Of a stretch of DNA of 64,000 bases, positions 10,503-20,086 are shown piece by piece. Origin of the DNA: Shouchella lonarensis (GTDB lineage Bacteria; Bacillota; Bacilli; Bacillales; Bacillaceae_D). A program made the translations under genes and the position numbers. The DNA lies in NCBI RefSeq assembly GCF_900096965.1, contig NZ_FMYM01000007.1, positions 62,001-126,000 on the forward strand. Reading direction: 5' to 3'. How positions within the stretch are numbered: position 1 is the stretch's first letter; every line of letters starts with the position of its first letter. The notes under the pieces were generated by a model. That model was not told the origin of the DNA. It worked only from the letters and a program-made list of their open reading frames with translations, and ran no database searches.

Positions 10503-11624
10503 ATGGCGGAAAAAACACCACGTCCATTGACAGAAGGTGATCTTACCATCGATCAAATGAAGGAACAACTTGTCGAGCTTGGGAAGAAGCGTGGCACGCT
10601 CACATACGCTGAAATTATAGAGAAAATGGCTGTCTATGAGCAAGACTCTGACCATATGGATGAGTTTTATGAGTACCTTGGTGAACAAGGGATTGAACTG
10701 GTAAATGAACCCGATGATGAGGCTGCGACGATTCGTCAAGTAGTGAAAGAAGAGGATGAATTTGATTTAAATGACCTGAGTGTACCACCAGGTATAAAAA
10801 TTAATGACCCTGTGCGAATGTATTTAAAAGAAATAGGTCGCGTCGCACTATTGTCTGCCGATGAGGAAGTAAATTTGGCTAAACGAATTGAACAAGGAGA
10901 CGAGGAAGCAAAGAAGCGGTTAGCAGAAGCAAATTTACGGTTAGTCGTTTCAATTGCGAAACGTTACGTCGGACGTGGGATGTTGTTCCTTGACTTAATT
11001 CAAGAAGGGAACATGGGGCTCATTAAAGCGGTCGAGAAATTTGATCATGACAAAGGCTTTAAATTTAGTACGTATGCAACATGGTGGATTCGTCAAGCCA
11101 TTACACGCGCGATTGCTGACCAAGCACGTACAATTCGGATCCCGGTGCATATGGTTGAGACCATTAATAAGTTGATCCGTGTACAACGACAACTGTTGCA
11201 AGAATATGGGCGTGAACCAACACCGGAAGAAGTTGCAAAAGAGATGGAATTAACCCCAGAGAAAGTGCGCGAAATTCTTAAAATCGCTCAAGAGCCTGTG
11301 TCATTGGAAACACCCATTGGTGAAGAGGATGACTCTCACTTAGGTGACTTTATTGAGGACCAAGAAGCGCTTGCCCCATCCGATGCAGCAGCGTACGAAT
11401 TGTTAAAAGAACAACTAGAAGATGTGCTTGATACATTAACTGACCGTGAAGAAAATGTGCTCCGCTTGCGTTTTGGTTTAGATGATGGACGTACGCGTAC
11501 ACTTGAAGAAGTAGGAAAAGTGTTTGGCGTCACGCGCGAACGTATTAGACAAATTGAAGCAAAAGCACTGCGTAAATTGCGTCATCCGAGCCGCAGCAAG
11601 CGATTAAAAGACTTTTTAGAGTAG
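10503..11624 (+). CDS. sigA: Principal RNA polymerase sigma factor SigA (RpoD)
   Basis: Housekeeping sigma-70 factor, 373 residues. Region 1.1 is followed by region 1.2 ([17 protein letters not shown]), region 2 ([19 protein letters not shown], then [17 protein letters not shown] for -10 recognition), region 3, and region 4 with the -35-binding helix-turn-helix ([19 protein letters not shown]). ATG 10503 follows GGAAGGAGGGG; an in-frame ATG at 10449 inside dnaG is rejected. It explains the TTGACA/TATAAT promoters seen elsewhere in the window. Confidence 0.97.
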   Translation: MAEKTPRPLTEGDLTIDQMKEQLVELGKKRGTLTYAEIIEKMAVYEQDSDHMDEFYEYLGEQGIELVNEPDDEAATIRQVVKEEDEFDLNDLSVPPGIKINDPVRMYLKEIGRVALLSADEEVNLAKRIEQGDEEAKKRLAEANLRLVVSIAKRYVGRGMLFLDLIQEGNMGLIKAVEKFDHDKGFKFSTYATWWIRQAITRAIADQARTIRIPVHMVETINKLIRVQRQLLQEYGREPTPEEVAKEMELTPEKVREILKIAQEPVSLETPIGEEDDSHLGDFIEDQEALAPSDAAAYELLKEQLEDVLDTLTDREENVLRLRFGLDDGRTRTLEEVGKVFGVTRERIRQIEAKALRKLRHPSRSKRLKDFLE

Positions 11625-11632
11625 TCGACAAC

Positions 11633-11667
11633 CATCTGACCTTAAAGGTGAGAAGAGAGGTCAGATG
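11633..11667 (+). terminator. Hairpin after sigA
   Basis: CATCTGACCT and AGGTCAGATG form a perfect 10-bp stem with a 15-base loop just after the sigA stop. The T-tract is poor, so it may act as a weak terminator or an mRNA 3' stabiliser. Confidence 0.5.
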
Positions 11668-11877
11668 CGTCACTCTTTTAAAAGGAAAAAAGCGTTTTTC
11701 TCTTACTTCTTTTATTGTACTGTGTGCGCGCACAGAATGCAAATGAGATGGACTTTTTGTCACAATGGAGAAAAACGTATGCTCTCTTTTCATATGAACA
11801 AAAGTAAAGTAAAATAAGGTGGATGCGGTTTCTTTTACATATATTTTGAAACAGCAACAGAGAAAGGGGTCGATCAA

Positions 11878-12258
11878 ATGAAGAGACGTCCGTTACTCCC
11901 ATTTGCGCTTATCGCGCTACTTGGGGTCATTCTTATTGTCGTACTTTCGACAGTAGGACAACAACAACGCGCAAATATGGATAAAGAAGGTGATGACACT
12001 GGTGAACCAATGGTCATCGAAGATCCAATTGCTCATGGAGAACAAGTTGTACAAAAATCATGTGTGTCCTGTCATGCAACGGATTTAGCTGGGACAGGCA
12101 ATGCACCTGCATTAAATGCGTTAGAAGGTAAATTAAGTAAGGAAGAAATCATTGAAGTCGTAAAAAATGGCCGAGGTGGGATGCCATCCTTTAGCGGTAC
12201 ATTCAAAGATGAAGAAATCGATGCAATTGCAGAATACTTGTTATCTCTATCAAAGTAA
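11878..12258 (+). CDS. cccA: Membrane-anchored cytochrome c (c-550 type)
   Basis: Small c-type cytochrome carrying electrons to terminal oxidase. 126 residues: an uncleaved membrane anchor (residues 5-27), an acidic linker, then a class I cytochrome domain with heme motif C62-VS-C65-H66 and the axial methionine M102 in GGMPSF. GAAAGGGG precedes ATG 11878. Position after sigA matches cccA of B. subtilis. Confidence 0.93.
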   Translation: MKRRPLLPFALIALLGVILIVVLSTVGQQQRANMDKEGDDTGEPMVIEDPIAHGEQVVQKSCVSCHATDLAGTGNAPALNALEGKLSKEEIIEVVKNGRGGMPSFSGTFKDEEIDAIAEYLLSLSK

Positions 12259-12261
12259 GGT

Positions 12262-12291
12262 GAAAAAGCAGGGGGCGACCTCTGCTTTTTC
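12262..12291 (+). terminator. Terminator after cccA
   Basis: GAAAAAGCAG and CTGCTTTTTC form a perfect 10-bp stem with a 10-base loop and a T run in the 3' arm. Confidence 0.88.
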
Positions 12292-12308
12292 AATAAGGGT
12301 GTGAAAAC

Positions 12309-13013
12309 GTGAATGAACAGAATCTCTCAAAACGATTAGCGTGTGTTGCATCCTACTTAAGTGGTGTGACAAAAGTGGCCGACATCGGCTCAGATCACGC
12401 CTATTTGCCATGCTATCTGTGTTTAAAAAATGAAGACTGTTATGTGGTCGCTGGTGAAGTGAATGAAGGACCTTACCAATCCGCGAAAGCACAAGTGAGA
12501 CAGGCTGGATTATGTGACCAGATTGATGTGCGGAAAGGAAACGGTCTCGCTGTTTTACGAGAAGAAGATGGGATTGAGGCGGTTGTTATTGCTGGCATGG
12601 GTGGTCCATTAATTGTAGACATTTTAACAGAGGGGCGAGAAGCATTAAAAAATGTGCATACACTTGTGTTACAGCCGAATGTGGCGGCACAGGTCATTCG
12701 GTTATGGTGCGTCGCACATCATTGGACGCTCATTGCAGAAGAAATGATAGAAGAAGACGGGAAAATTTATGAGGTACTTGTCGCTAAGAAGGAAAGTGGA
12801 AAAAGACAGGCATTGTCAGCAGCTGATTTATTGCTTGGCCCATTTTTAAGAGAAGAGAAATCAGCGGTATTCCGGAAAAAATGGTCTGATGAAGTAGCGA
12901 GTTGGACGCGTGTCCTCGCGCAGTTAGATAAAAGTCAAGATCCAATCGCAGCAAGTGAGAAGCGACAAAAGATAGAGGAAAACATTGCGCTCGTTCGGGA
13001 GGTTTTACAATGA
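12309..13013 (+). CDS. trmK: tRNA (adenine(22)-N1)-methyltransferase TrmK
   Basis: Methylates A22 in the D-loop of certain tRNAs using S-adenosylmethionine. 234 residues. A Rossmann-type SAM site is visible: VADIGSDHAYLP near residue 22, then the GEVNEGP and NGLAVL blocks and AGMGGPLI. The start is GTG 12309 with AAGGGTG upstream. It overlaps yqfO by four bases (ATGA), indicating coupling. Confidence 0.93.
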   Translation: MNEQNLSKRLACVASYLSGVTKVADIGSDHAYLPCYLCLKNEDCYVVAGEVNEGPYQSAKAQVRQAGLCDQIDVRKGNGLAVLREEDGIEAVVIAGMGGPLIVDILTEGREALKNVHTLVLQPNVAAQVIRLWCVAHHWTLIAEEMIEEDGKIYEVLVAKKESGKRQALSAADLLLGPFLREEKSAVFRKKWSDEVASWTRVLAQLDKSQDPIAASEKRQKIEENIALVREVLQ

Positions 13014-14134
13014 AAAAGAAAGCCTTGCATATGCAAACATTGCTCGCCCATTTTGCAACATTTGCACCGAAGCATTATGAAATGGACGGCGATAAGAACG
13101 GACTCATGGTCGGCACGTTAAATAAGCACGTCAAGCGTGTCATGACTGCCCTCGATGTGCTAGAAGAAACGATTGATGAAGCCATTGACGAGCAAGTTGA
13201 CTTGATCATCGCCCATCATCCGCTCTTATTTCGTCCGTTAAAGCAAATTGATACGAGCACAGCGATTGGGCGGATCGTTTCCAAGGCACTCCAGCATGAT
13301 ATCACCATCTATGCGGCACACACAAATCTCGATGTCGCACAAGGTGGCGTCAATGACTTGCTTGCGAAGCAGTTAAACTTAACAAACACGCGGGTCCTCG
13401 TCCCGACACACACAGAAGCAATGCAAAAGCTTGTCGTCTTCGTCCCAATGTCACATATAGAAGAAGTGAGAGAAGCGCTCGGTCAAGCTGGTGCCGGTCA
13501 TATTGGCGAGTATAGCCATTGTGCGTTTCAAACTGAAGGAACAGGCACATTCCGCCCGAGTGTTGGTGCCAATCCGTATATCGGTTCAGCTGGTAAACAA
13601 GAATTTGTGGAAGAAATCCGCCTCGAAACGATTGTGACGAAGAAGCAGTGTAAAGCTGTGCTGACAGCATTGAAGCGCGCACACCCGTATGAAGAGCCAG
13701 CTTATGATGTGTATTCATTAGAGGAACCGGCAGAACAGCTTGGTCTCGGACGGATCGGCTCAGTACATGAAGCGACAAACCTTAATGCATACGCGCAGTT
13801 TGTGAAAGAAGCCCTCCAGCTGCAGGCAGTACGTGTCGTTGGGAACGGTGATACGCCAATCCGGAAAGTAGCTGTACTCGGAGGAGATGGCAATAAATAC
13901 GTCGGGGCTGCGAAGCGAGCTGGTGCGGATGTACTCATTACTGGTGATGTGTACTACCACGTTGCCCAAGACGCATTAATGGATGGGTTTTGCCTCATTG
14001 ATGCCGGGCACCATATTGAGCACGTTATGAAAGAAGGCGTTGCGTCGCGATTACAAGCGTTTGTAGTGCAGGAAGGCTATGACGCAGAAGTATTTGCCTC
14101 GACGCGGAGCACAGATCCGTTTTTGTTTGTTTAG
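13010..14134 (+). CDS. yqfO: Nif3-like dinuclear metal center protein YqfO
   Basis: NIF3/DUF34 family, 374 residues. Metal-binding histidine blocks are present at the N-terminus (IIAHHPLLF, then AAHTNLDVAQGGVNDLLA) and C-terminus (ITGDVYYHVAQDA, IDAGHH, EHVM). A CutA-like domain of about 100 residues (roughly 130-235) is inserted in the middle, as in Bacillus YqfO, so the length is normal. The exact reaction is unsettled; the family is often labelled GTP cyclohydrolase I type 2. It partners trmK in the operon. Confidence 0.93.
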   Translation: MKKKALHMQTLLAHFATFAPKHYEMDGDKNGLMVGTLNKHVKRVMTALDVLEETIDEAIDEQVDLIIAHHPLLFRPLKQIDTSTAIGRIVSKALQHDITIYAAHTNLDVAQGGVNDLLAKQLNLTNTRVLVPTHTEAMQKLVVFVPMSHIEEVREALGQAGAGHIGEYSHCAFQTEGTGTFRPSVGANPYIGSAGKQEFVEEIRLETIVTKKQCKAVLTALKRAHPYEEPAYDVYSLEEPAEQLGLGRIGSVHEATNLNAYAQFVKEALQLQAVRVVGNGDTPIRKVAVLGGDGNKYVGAAKRAGADVLITGDVYYHVAQDALMDGFCLIDAGHHIEHVMKEGVASRLQAFVVQEGYDAEVFASTRSTDPFLFV

Positions 14135-14140
14135 ATCGAG

Positions 14141-14181
14141 AAAACCTGTGTAGCACCGGTGTGGGGTTGTACAGGTTTTTT
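14141..14181 (+). terminator. Terminator after yqfO
   Basis: AAAACCTGT pairs with ACAGGTTTT, with a T run directly following. It ends the trmK-yqfO transcript. Confidence 0.85.
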
Positions 14182-14337
14182 GGGGTGGGTTGAACTTGCC
14201 TCTAATCATTAAGTGAAGGCAAGCGATATACTTTGTCAGATCTATAAGAGAAAATAAATGAATCATGCAGGATTTCCGTCTCCTTTTGTTGAAGTGTAAC
14301 AACGAAGTACGAAAAATGACAGGAGGCGGTGTCGGGA

Positions 14338-14763
14338 ATGGGTGTATCCGAGAAAAAACGAAGTTATCGAGATTTAAAGCCTTTAGAGGAAAAATTTACG
14401 TCTAGTCTTGGTGCAATGATTGCAGAGCACAAATTAACTGAGGCGGCATTAATGTACTGGTTGGAGAAAGAGAAGACAAGAGAGGGTATGACAGAATCTG
14501 AATTGCAGATTCATAAGAAGAGCTTCGCTTCTGTCGTACCAGAATTCAATCGGAGGCTCCATCTTTTCTTTGGAGAGCTGGAAGAGTCTTGGGAAACGTT
14601 GAAACAAGAAATCGTGAAATGTGTACAGACAGCAAAACAGCGCAAGTTTGTGATGGAGTATGTGTTTGAGCGGCAAAATGCTGTGAATAGCGAGAAAAAG
14701 AAGATGCGTAAGTTAGAAAAAAAGCTATGTCGCTACGCTGTGAAGTGGGGGAAAGAAGAGTAG
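14338..14763 (+). CDS. Hypothetical charged helical protein
   Basis: I do not recognise this 141-residue protein. It is rich in Lys and Glu and predicted almost wholly helical, with no signal peptide or membrane segment; the C-terminal third (residues 100-141) is strongly basic and coiled-coil-like (SEKKKMRKLEKKL). AGGAGG at 14321-14326 lies 11 bases before ATG 14338 and 2 before GTG 14329, so ATG is preferred. It stands alone between the yqfO terminator and leftward ispH. A nucleic-acid-binding or structural role is conceivable but unsupported. Confidence 0.7.
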   Translation: MGVSEKKRSYRDLKPLEEKFTSSLGAMIAEHKLTEAALMYWLEKEKTREGMTESELQIHKKSFASVVPEFNRRLHLFFGELEESWETLKQEIVKCVQTAKQRKFVMEYVFERQNAVNSEKKKMRKLEKKLCRYAVKWGKEE

Positions 14764-14955
14764 GCGTAAACTTTTCAATAAAGTGTGTCAGTATGATATT
14801 TGAAAACCTTATGGGATATAAAAACAAAATAATTAAATACTATTAAACTTGTCGGTATGATTTGCAAGCGGTTCCTATGTGATGCGTACACAAACTAAAG
14901 ATCTAGTCATAAAGTGTAATAAGGACAACGCACGACCCCGTTTGTGCAGAGTGAA

Positions 14956-14980
14956 CCCGCTCGCTCCATGAGCGAGTGGG
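14956..14980 (-). terminator. Hairpin downstream of ispH
   Basis: CCCGCTCGCT pairs with AGCGAGTGGG (one wobble) around a 5-base loop, 40 bases past the ispH stop. No clear T-tract follows on either strand, so termination is only possible. Confidence 0.4.
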
Positions 14981-15018
14981 TACTCGTATTGATGAAATGT
15001 GTCAAGCTTTTAACATGT

Positions 15019-15966
15019 TCAGCTCTTTGGCGCTCGCACTTTTGGTAAAATTTTCTCCAGTGGTACTTTCTTCGTTGTGTCCCACGTCTCAGGATTTTCA
15101 GGCTCATATTGGCTAATGAAATTGATGACTTCTCGTGTGATGGGCGTTGGTGTAGATGCACCAGATGTCACCCCAACTTTTTTCGCCGATTTGATCCAAT
15201 CAAGATTCAGCTCTGACAAGTCACCAATCCGGTAGGCAGGTGTGCCGGCAATTTGTTCTGATACTTGCGCTAAACGGTTGGAGTTGTTACTTTTTGGATC
15301 ACCAACAACGATGACGACATCGCACGTGGCCGCTTGTTCGGCGACTGCTTCTTGCCGTACTTGTGTTGCCAAGCAAATCTCATTATGAACTTCAGCACGG
15401 GGATACATGTCCATGGCCCGCTTCATAATGTCAGCAACATCCCATTGGCTCATAGTGGTTTGGTTTGTAATAATGATGTCACGGTCATCAAGTTGTAGTT
15501 TTTCTAAGTCTTCAAGCGTTTCAACAAGATGAACAGCATCTGGGGCAACACCCATAGCGCCTTCTGGTTCAGGGTGACCTTGTTTCCCAATGTAAATAAA
15601 TTGATGGCCTTCTGCGGCTTTTTCACGAATTAAATCATGTGTTTTCGTGACGTCAGGGCAGGTCGCATCAATGCATGTAAGCCCTTTTTCACGCGCGAGA
15701 CGGCGCACTTCAGGTGAAACGCCGTGTGCTGTAAAAATAACGGTACCGTGTGTCACATTTTTCAAGATTTCTAGCCGGTTCGGACCGTCGAGAGAAATGA
15801 TGCCGTCTTCTTCAAACGCGTCTGTCACGTGTTGATTATGAACAATTTGACCTAATATATAAAGCGGTCGAGGTAGATCTAAATTTTGTGCGGCTTGTCG
15901 TGCCATGACCATCGCGTCAACGACACCATAACAATAGCCTCGTGGGGAAATTTTTAAAACGTCCAT
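15019..15966 (-). CDS. ispH: 4-hydroxy-3-methylbut-2-enyl diphosphate reductase
   Basis: Last enzyme of the MEP isoprenoid pathway, making IPP and DMAPP with a [4Fe-4S] cluster. 315 residues. The three cluster cysteines are visible in PRGYCYGV near residue 12, DATCPDV, and NEICLATQ. The catalytic region [11 protein letters not shown] is present. AGGAGG precedes the ATG on the minus strand. ispG of the same pathway is at 25170-26276. Confidence 0.96.
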   Translation of the reverse strand: MDVLKISPRGYCYGVVDAMVMARQAAQNLDLPRPLYILGQIVHNQHVTDAFEEDGIISLDGPNRLEILKNVTHGTVIFTAHGVSPEVRRLAREKGLTCIDATCPDVTKTHDLIREKAAEGHQFIYIGKQGHPEPEGAMGVAPDAVHLVETLEDLEKLQLDDRDIIITNQTTMSQWDVADIMKRAMDMYPRAEVHNEICLATQVRQEAVAEQAATCDVVIVVGDPKSNNSNRLAQVSEQIAGTPAYRIGDLSELNLDWIKSAKKVGVTSGASTPTPITREVINFISQYEPENPETWDTTKKVPLEKILPKVRAPKS

Positions 15967-16113
15967 GTCAATTAATACCTCCTATGGAGAATGAGCAAAG
16001 AGGCAAGCGAAAAGGAACAACGCGGACAGCATTGTTCCTGGCTCCGGATCATTGATAGTGGAGATTCACTTGTCTTACATCTATTGTAAAGGAGAAAAGG
16101 TGTGTTCGCAATG

Positions 16114-16605
16114 TCATTGTGTTTGTTTCAGTACATTGGCATCGATAAATTCATATGCCTGCTCTTCTGAATAGTCATTGACAAGCGCGATCTCACTTGC
16201 AACAAGTTGACGCGCTTTTTGTAAGTAGTTTCGGTCTTGGATGTGCAATCCATTTGAACGTTCTGATTGTTTTTTAGATAAAGCAGAAACGAGATGAGCA
16301 GCATCAATAATGTTTCCCGATTTTAACATGTTCTCTGTATCTCGTGAAAATTGGTTGGTCGAAGGGAGTTTTTCAGGTCCTTCCTTTAATGCTTCGACAA
16401 CTTCTTCAATTTGAGAAGAGGAAATAATGCGTCGGAGGGACGACTCTTGAATCCGGTTTTCGGGTAACATGAGTGTAATATCGACGAGCGGGAAATGTAA
16501 AATAAAATAGGAATGTGTTTCTCCTAAAATTTGTCTTTCCTCGATGTCTTGAATGGTGCCTGCACCGTGATACGGATAGACAACTTTGTCACCAACTTTA
16601 AACAT
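16114..16605 (-). CDS. CarD/CdnL family transcriptional regulator
   Basis: 163 residues with the CarD RNA-polymerase-interacting domain at the N-terminus (MFKVGDKVVYPYHGAG, a Tudor-like fold binding the beta subunit) and a helical C-terminal DNA-binding domain. CarD proteins stabilise open promoter complexes, notably at rRNA promoters. I start at the ATG encoding MFKVGDK because GGAGGA lies six bases upstream; the next ATG up overlaps that site. A strong promoter lies directly upstream (16635-16663). Bacilli carry a paralogue called YdeB; this gene's exact name is uncertain. Confidence 0.9.
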   Translation of the reverse strand: MFKVGDKVVYPYHGAGTIQDIEERQILGETHSYFILHFPLVDITLMLPENRIQESSLRRIISSSQIEEVVEALKEGPEKLPSTNQFSRDTENMLKSGNIIDAAHLVSALSKKQSERSNGLHIQDRNYLQKARQLVASEIALVNDYSEEQAYEFIDANVLKQTQ

Positions 16606-16634
16606 GGACATTCCTCCAATCAAGTGATTGTGTT

Positions 16635-16663
16635 ATTATAACATGAGGAGATATAAATTTCAA
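16635..16663 (-). promoter_or_regulatory. Sigma-A promoter of the carD-like gene
   Basis: On the minus strand TTGAAA (16658-16663) and TATAAT (16635-16640) are separated by 17 bases, about 30 bases before the start codon. Confidence 0.75.
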
Positions 16664-16703
16664 ATTATACTACTCCGCTAGGATGGTTGTCAACAAGAAA
16701 TTT

Positions 16704-17177
16704 CTAGATGTACAATTTCGGTTGAGATGTCGTTCTTTGCTCATAGTTGGATGGTGTGTGTAGCTGTGGGGTAGAGATTGGTGAGTGCGCAGTCATGGAT
16801 GGTTCACTTCTATTGCCACCGGATACAGGTTGTGTGGATTGCATGCTGCGTAGCATTCGCCATAATGCTGGGATGCGCTTCACATATGGACCATATTGTT
16901 GGATCATCGGTGTCACTTGTTGCGTGACGCCGATGACACGTTGGGCATAGACTAAAATGGTTGCGAGCGTAATGCCCTCTCCAAGAGCAGCAGTACCGCT
17001 ACCAAATAATTGTGGTAGGAACCGTCCACTTGGACGCGGTTTTGTTGGCGTGGGATCAGGCTGTACAAGCGGTCCAAAGTGATGAGTAGGCGTCATGCCC
17101 ATCAGCCGACTGCCAGTTGGCGGAAAGCGATGTTGTAAAGGAATAGCACTATGAGGTGGGCCTAAAAAAGGATTCAT
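16704..17177 (-). CDS. yqfQ: YqfQ-like proline-rich protein
   Basis: 157 residues. A Pro/His-rich N-terminal region (about 1-60) is followed by a hydrophobic-helical core (about 60-110, including GEGITLATILVYAQRVIG and the YGPYVKRIPALWRML block) and a Ser/Thr/Pro-rich tail. The core and the position divergent from the cshB-nfo pair match the YqfQ family. No function is established; Bacillus spore-associated relatives have been proposed. AGGAGG lies nine bases before the ATG. Confidence 0.75.
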   Translation of the reverse strand: MNPFLGPPHSAIPLQHRFPPTGSRLMGMTPTHHFGPLVQPDPTPTKPRPSGRFLPQLFGSGTAALGEGITLATILVYAQRVIGVTQQVTPMIQQYGPYVKRIPALWRMLRSMQSTQPVSGGNRSEPSMTAHSPISTPQLHTPSNYEQRTTSQPKLYI

Positions 17178-17335
17178 GTGAATTGCCTCCTCTCTTACGA
17201 TCAAAAATAGTCAGTGTACGGTTAGTACAATGTATGCGCGATGATCAGTGTGTGTGAGGTTTGACAATAGACGATCTAATGTTTCTATGGTAAAATGAAC
17301 GCTTATGAAGAGCGATACGGAAAGTAGGAATAACG

Positions 17336-18679
17336 ATGCAGGCAGAAAATTTTAGCCGGTTTGGCTTAGACCGACGTTTAATTACAGCGTTAAGTGAGCT
17401 TGGCATAGCGCAACCGACAGAGATTCAAGAGCGATTAATTCCCGCCATTTTGAATGGACGTGATTGTATCGGGCAGTCGCAAACGGGAACAGGGAAAACA
17501 TTTGCATTTTTGTTGCCGCTAGTCAATCAAATTGATACGACCCGTCCGGAATTACAAGCAATCGTGACAGCACCGACACGGGAACTGGCAACACAATTAT
17601 TTCAAGAACTTAAAAAGCTCCTTGTACATTTTGAAGGTACGCTAGATGCGCAACTATTTGTTGGAGGGACGGACAGAAAACGACAAGCAGATAAATTGGC
17701 CACGAAACAACCTCACATTGTTGTGGGCACACCGGGACGAATTGGAGATTTAATTAAAAACCAATGGTTGGTTGCTTATACTGCGACAACATTTGTCGTT
17801 GATGAAGCGGATCAAATGTTAGATATGGGTTTCCTTGAGGACGTCGATCAAATTGCTGCGCGGTTGGCTGCAGATTTACAGATGCTTGTCTTTTCTGCGA
17901 CAGTCCCGGAGAATCTCCAGCCATTTTTGCGAAAGTATATGAATGACCCAAGGCATGTTCATGTGTCGCCGCATCAAACTGCTGCTACACGTGTGACACA
18001 CCAGCTTGTTCCGATTCGTCACCAAGAAAAATTGACGGTTTTAAAACAGGTCATTCAAGGGCTGTCGCCATATTTGGCACTCGTTTTCACAAATACAAAG
18101 GAGGAAGCCGATGAGGTAACCGATGCGTTAGTGAAAGAAGGCGTGAATGTCGATTGCCTCCATGGTGGTTTATCTCCTCGCGAGCGCAAACAAGTGATGA
18201 AGCGCGTGGCAGCTGTCGACATTCAATATTTAGTGGCAACGGATTTAGCGGCGCGCGGTATGGATATAAAAGGTGTCAGTCATGTCATCAATTTTTCGTT
18301 TCCAACAGATTTAGACTATTATGTTCACCGGATTGGACGGACAGCACGTGCTGGTGCGGATGGACTGGCCCTCACATTATACGACCAAAAAGACGAAGCC
18401 GCGTTTGCGAAGCTTGTAAAACGGGGAATTGTTTTTCAGTTTGTAGAGTATAAAAAAGATGAGTGGATCGTATTAGATAAACCACCAGTTGGCGCCGGAC
18501 GAGTAGCAAAACGCACGACGAAAAGCGAGTCACATGCAAAGAAAGATGCGCCCAAAAAACCAGCGACACGTACAGGTGGCAAAGCAAAAGCAAAGCCGAA
18601 AAAAGTAAAGCCAGCATATAAGCGAAAAGCACGTGTCTCTGCAGAGAAGAAAAAACCACGGTCTGCACGGAAAGGCTAA
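17336..18679 (+). CDS. cshB: DEAD-box RNA helicase CshB
   Basis: ATP-dependent RNA helicase linked to cold adaptation and mRNA turnover. 447 residues. Motifs in order: Q motif ([11 protein letters not shown] with PTEIQ), I SQTGTGKT, Ia [35 protein letters not shown] Lys/Arg-rich tail (about residues 385-447, [16 protein letters not shown]) probably binds RNA. It precedes nfo by 26 bases, forming the conserved yqfR-yqfS pair. Confidence 0.95.
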   Translation: MQAENFSRFGLDRRLITALSELGIAQPTEIQERLIPAILNGRDCIGQSQTGTGKTFAFLLPLVNQIDTTRPELQAIVTAPTRELATQLFQELKKLLVHFEGTLDAQLFVGGTDRKRQADKLATKQPHIVVGTPGRIGDLIKNQWLVAYTATTFVVDEADQMLDMGFLEDVDQIAARLAADLQMLVFSATVPENLQPFLRKYMNDPRHVHVSPHQTAATRVTHQLVPIRHQEKLTVLKQVIQGLSPYLALVFTNTKEEADEVTDALVKEGVNVDCLHGGLSPRERKQVMKRVAAVDIQYLVATDLAARGMDIKGVSHVINFSFPTDLDYYVHRIGRTARAGADGLALTLYDQKDEAAFAKLVKRGIVFQFVEYKKDEWIVLDKPPVGAGRVAKRTTKSESHAKKDAPKKPATRTGGKAKAKPKKVKPAYKRKARVSAEKKKPRSARKG

Positions 18680-18705
18680 AGACGTTTAAAGGGGGAGGAG
18701 CGTTT

Positions 18706-19596
18706 ATGACATTGCAAATAGGTTCCCATGTATCAATGAGCGGAAAGAAAATGTTGTTACAAGCGAGTGAAGAAGCTGCTTCGTATGGGGCAACGACATT
18801 TATGATTTATACAGGTGCGCCACAAAATACGCGCCGTAAACCAATTGAAGAGTTAAATATTGCGGCTGGACAAGCTCATATGAAAGAGAATGGTTTAACA
18901 AATATCGTTGTACATGCACCGTATATTATTAACATCGGTAATTCCATCAAACCAGCGACATTCCAACTAGGTGTTGACTTTTTACGTTCAGAAATTGAAC
19001 GGACAGAGGCAATCGGGGCGAAGCAAATTGTGTTGCATCCTGGCGCTCACGTTGGTGCAGGTGTAGATGTAGGCATTGCAAAGATTATTGAAGGATTAAA
19101 TGAAGTATTAGAAGAAAAACGTGATGTACAAATTGCTTTGGAAACGATGGCTGGGAAAGGATCGGAGTGTGGACGATCGTTTGAAGAGATTGCCCGTATT
19201 ATAGACGGAGTGACGCATAATGAACGCTTATCTGTTTGCTTTGATACATGCCACACACATGATGCTGGGTATGACATTGTGAATGACTTTGACGGGGTGT
19301 TAAATGAATTTGACCATCTCATTGGGTGCGACCGATTAAAAGTGTTGCATATTAACGATTCAAAAAATGAGCGTGGTGCGGGGAAAGACCGTCATGAAAA
19401 TATCGGTCATGGGTTTATTGGTTTAAAGGCATTACAATATATTGTGCACCATCCACAACTGGAAGACGTGCCAAAAATATTGGAGACCCCTTACATCGTG
19501 TGCCCAGATCAAAAAGAGAAGCAACCACCGTATCAGCATGAAATTTCTCTTTTCCGTGGTGAAGTCTCGTCACCTATTGAAAAAGTCATTTCTTAA
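18706..19596 (+). CDS. nfo: Endonuclease IV (AP endonuclease)
   Basis: Cleaves the phosphodiester 5' of abasic sites in base-excision repair; protects spore DNA in Bacillus. 296 residues. Metal-ligand blocks typical of the TIM-barrel family are present: GSHVSMSG at the start, [42 protein letters not shown], and [18 protein letters not shown] precedes ATG 18706. Confidence 0.96.
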   Translation: MTLQIGSHVSMSGKKMLLQASEEAASYGATTFMIYTGAPQNTRRKPIEELNIAAGQAHMKENGLTNIVVHAPYIINIGNSIKPATFQLGVDFLRSEIERTEAIGAKQIVLHPGAHVGAGVDVGIAKIIEGLNEVLEEKRDVQIALETMAGKGSECGRSFEEIARIIDGVTHNERLSVCFDTCHTHDAGYDIVNDFDGVLNEFDHLIGCDRLKVLHINDSKNERGAGKDRHENIGHGFIGLKALQYIVHHPQLEDVPKILETPYIVCPDQKEKQPPYQHEISLFRGEVSSPIEKVIS

Positions 19597-19602
19597 TTCA
19601 AT

Positions 19603-19645
19603 GCAAAAGTCCCCGTCATGGTGATGAAGTGACGGGGACTTTTGC
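19603..19645. terminator. Bidirectional terminator between nfo and yqfT
   Basis: GCAAAAGTCCCCGTCA pairs perfectly over 16 bp with TGACGGGGACTTTTGC, with T-rich arms on both strands. It lies between two convergent genes. Confidence 0.93.
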
Positions 19646-19650
19646 TCGTT

Positions 19651-19917
19651 TTAGCCTAAATAATGTCCATATTGTTGGAAAAGTTCACTGACAATGTGCG
19701 CGATGCGGGGATCAGTTTCTGTTTTTAAACGATGGATAATGTGATGTATTTGTGCTTTGTTTCCGACGTCTACTTTTTGTGCATGTACGATACGCAAAAT
19801 ACTTTTTGCTTGCATTAAATCAAGTGTGTAACCATTGTCTTGTGCAAGCGAGATAAGCTCGCTTTCAGTTAGACTGTTAATTTTTTTATTGGCTAGCTGT
19901 TGCATAATGATATTCAA
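19651..19917 (-). CDS. yqfT: YqfT family protein (DUF2624)
   Basis: 88-residue soluble helical protein matching the DUF2624/YqfT family in size, composition and location after nfo. No function is established. The likely start is TTG 19917, eight bases after AAAGGGG; an ATG four codons later is an alternative. Confidence 0.8.
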   Translation of the reverse strand: MNIIMQQLANKKINSLTESELISLAQDNGYTLDLMQAKSILRIVHAQKVDVGNKAQIHHIIHRLKTETDPRIAHIVSELFQQYGHYLG

Positions 19918-20086
19918 AGCAGTCGCCCCTTTGTGAACAGAGTCGTTCTACTATATGCACTTATATATGTTTTAGAACCGATGGGTGCAATTGAAAATTA
20001 ATTTTGGCACAATAAAGGGAAATCCGTTGTTTAGCGCGAATGTATTTTGTAGGAAAAAATCATGTAAGGGAAGGTGGAGAAGAAAG

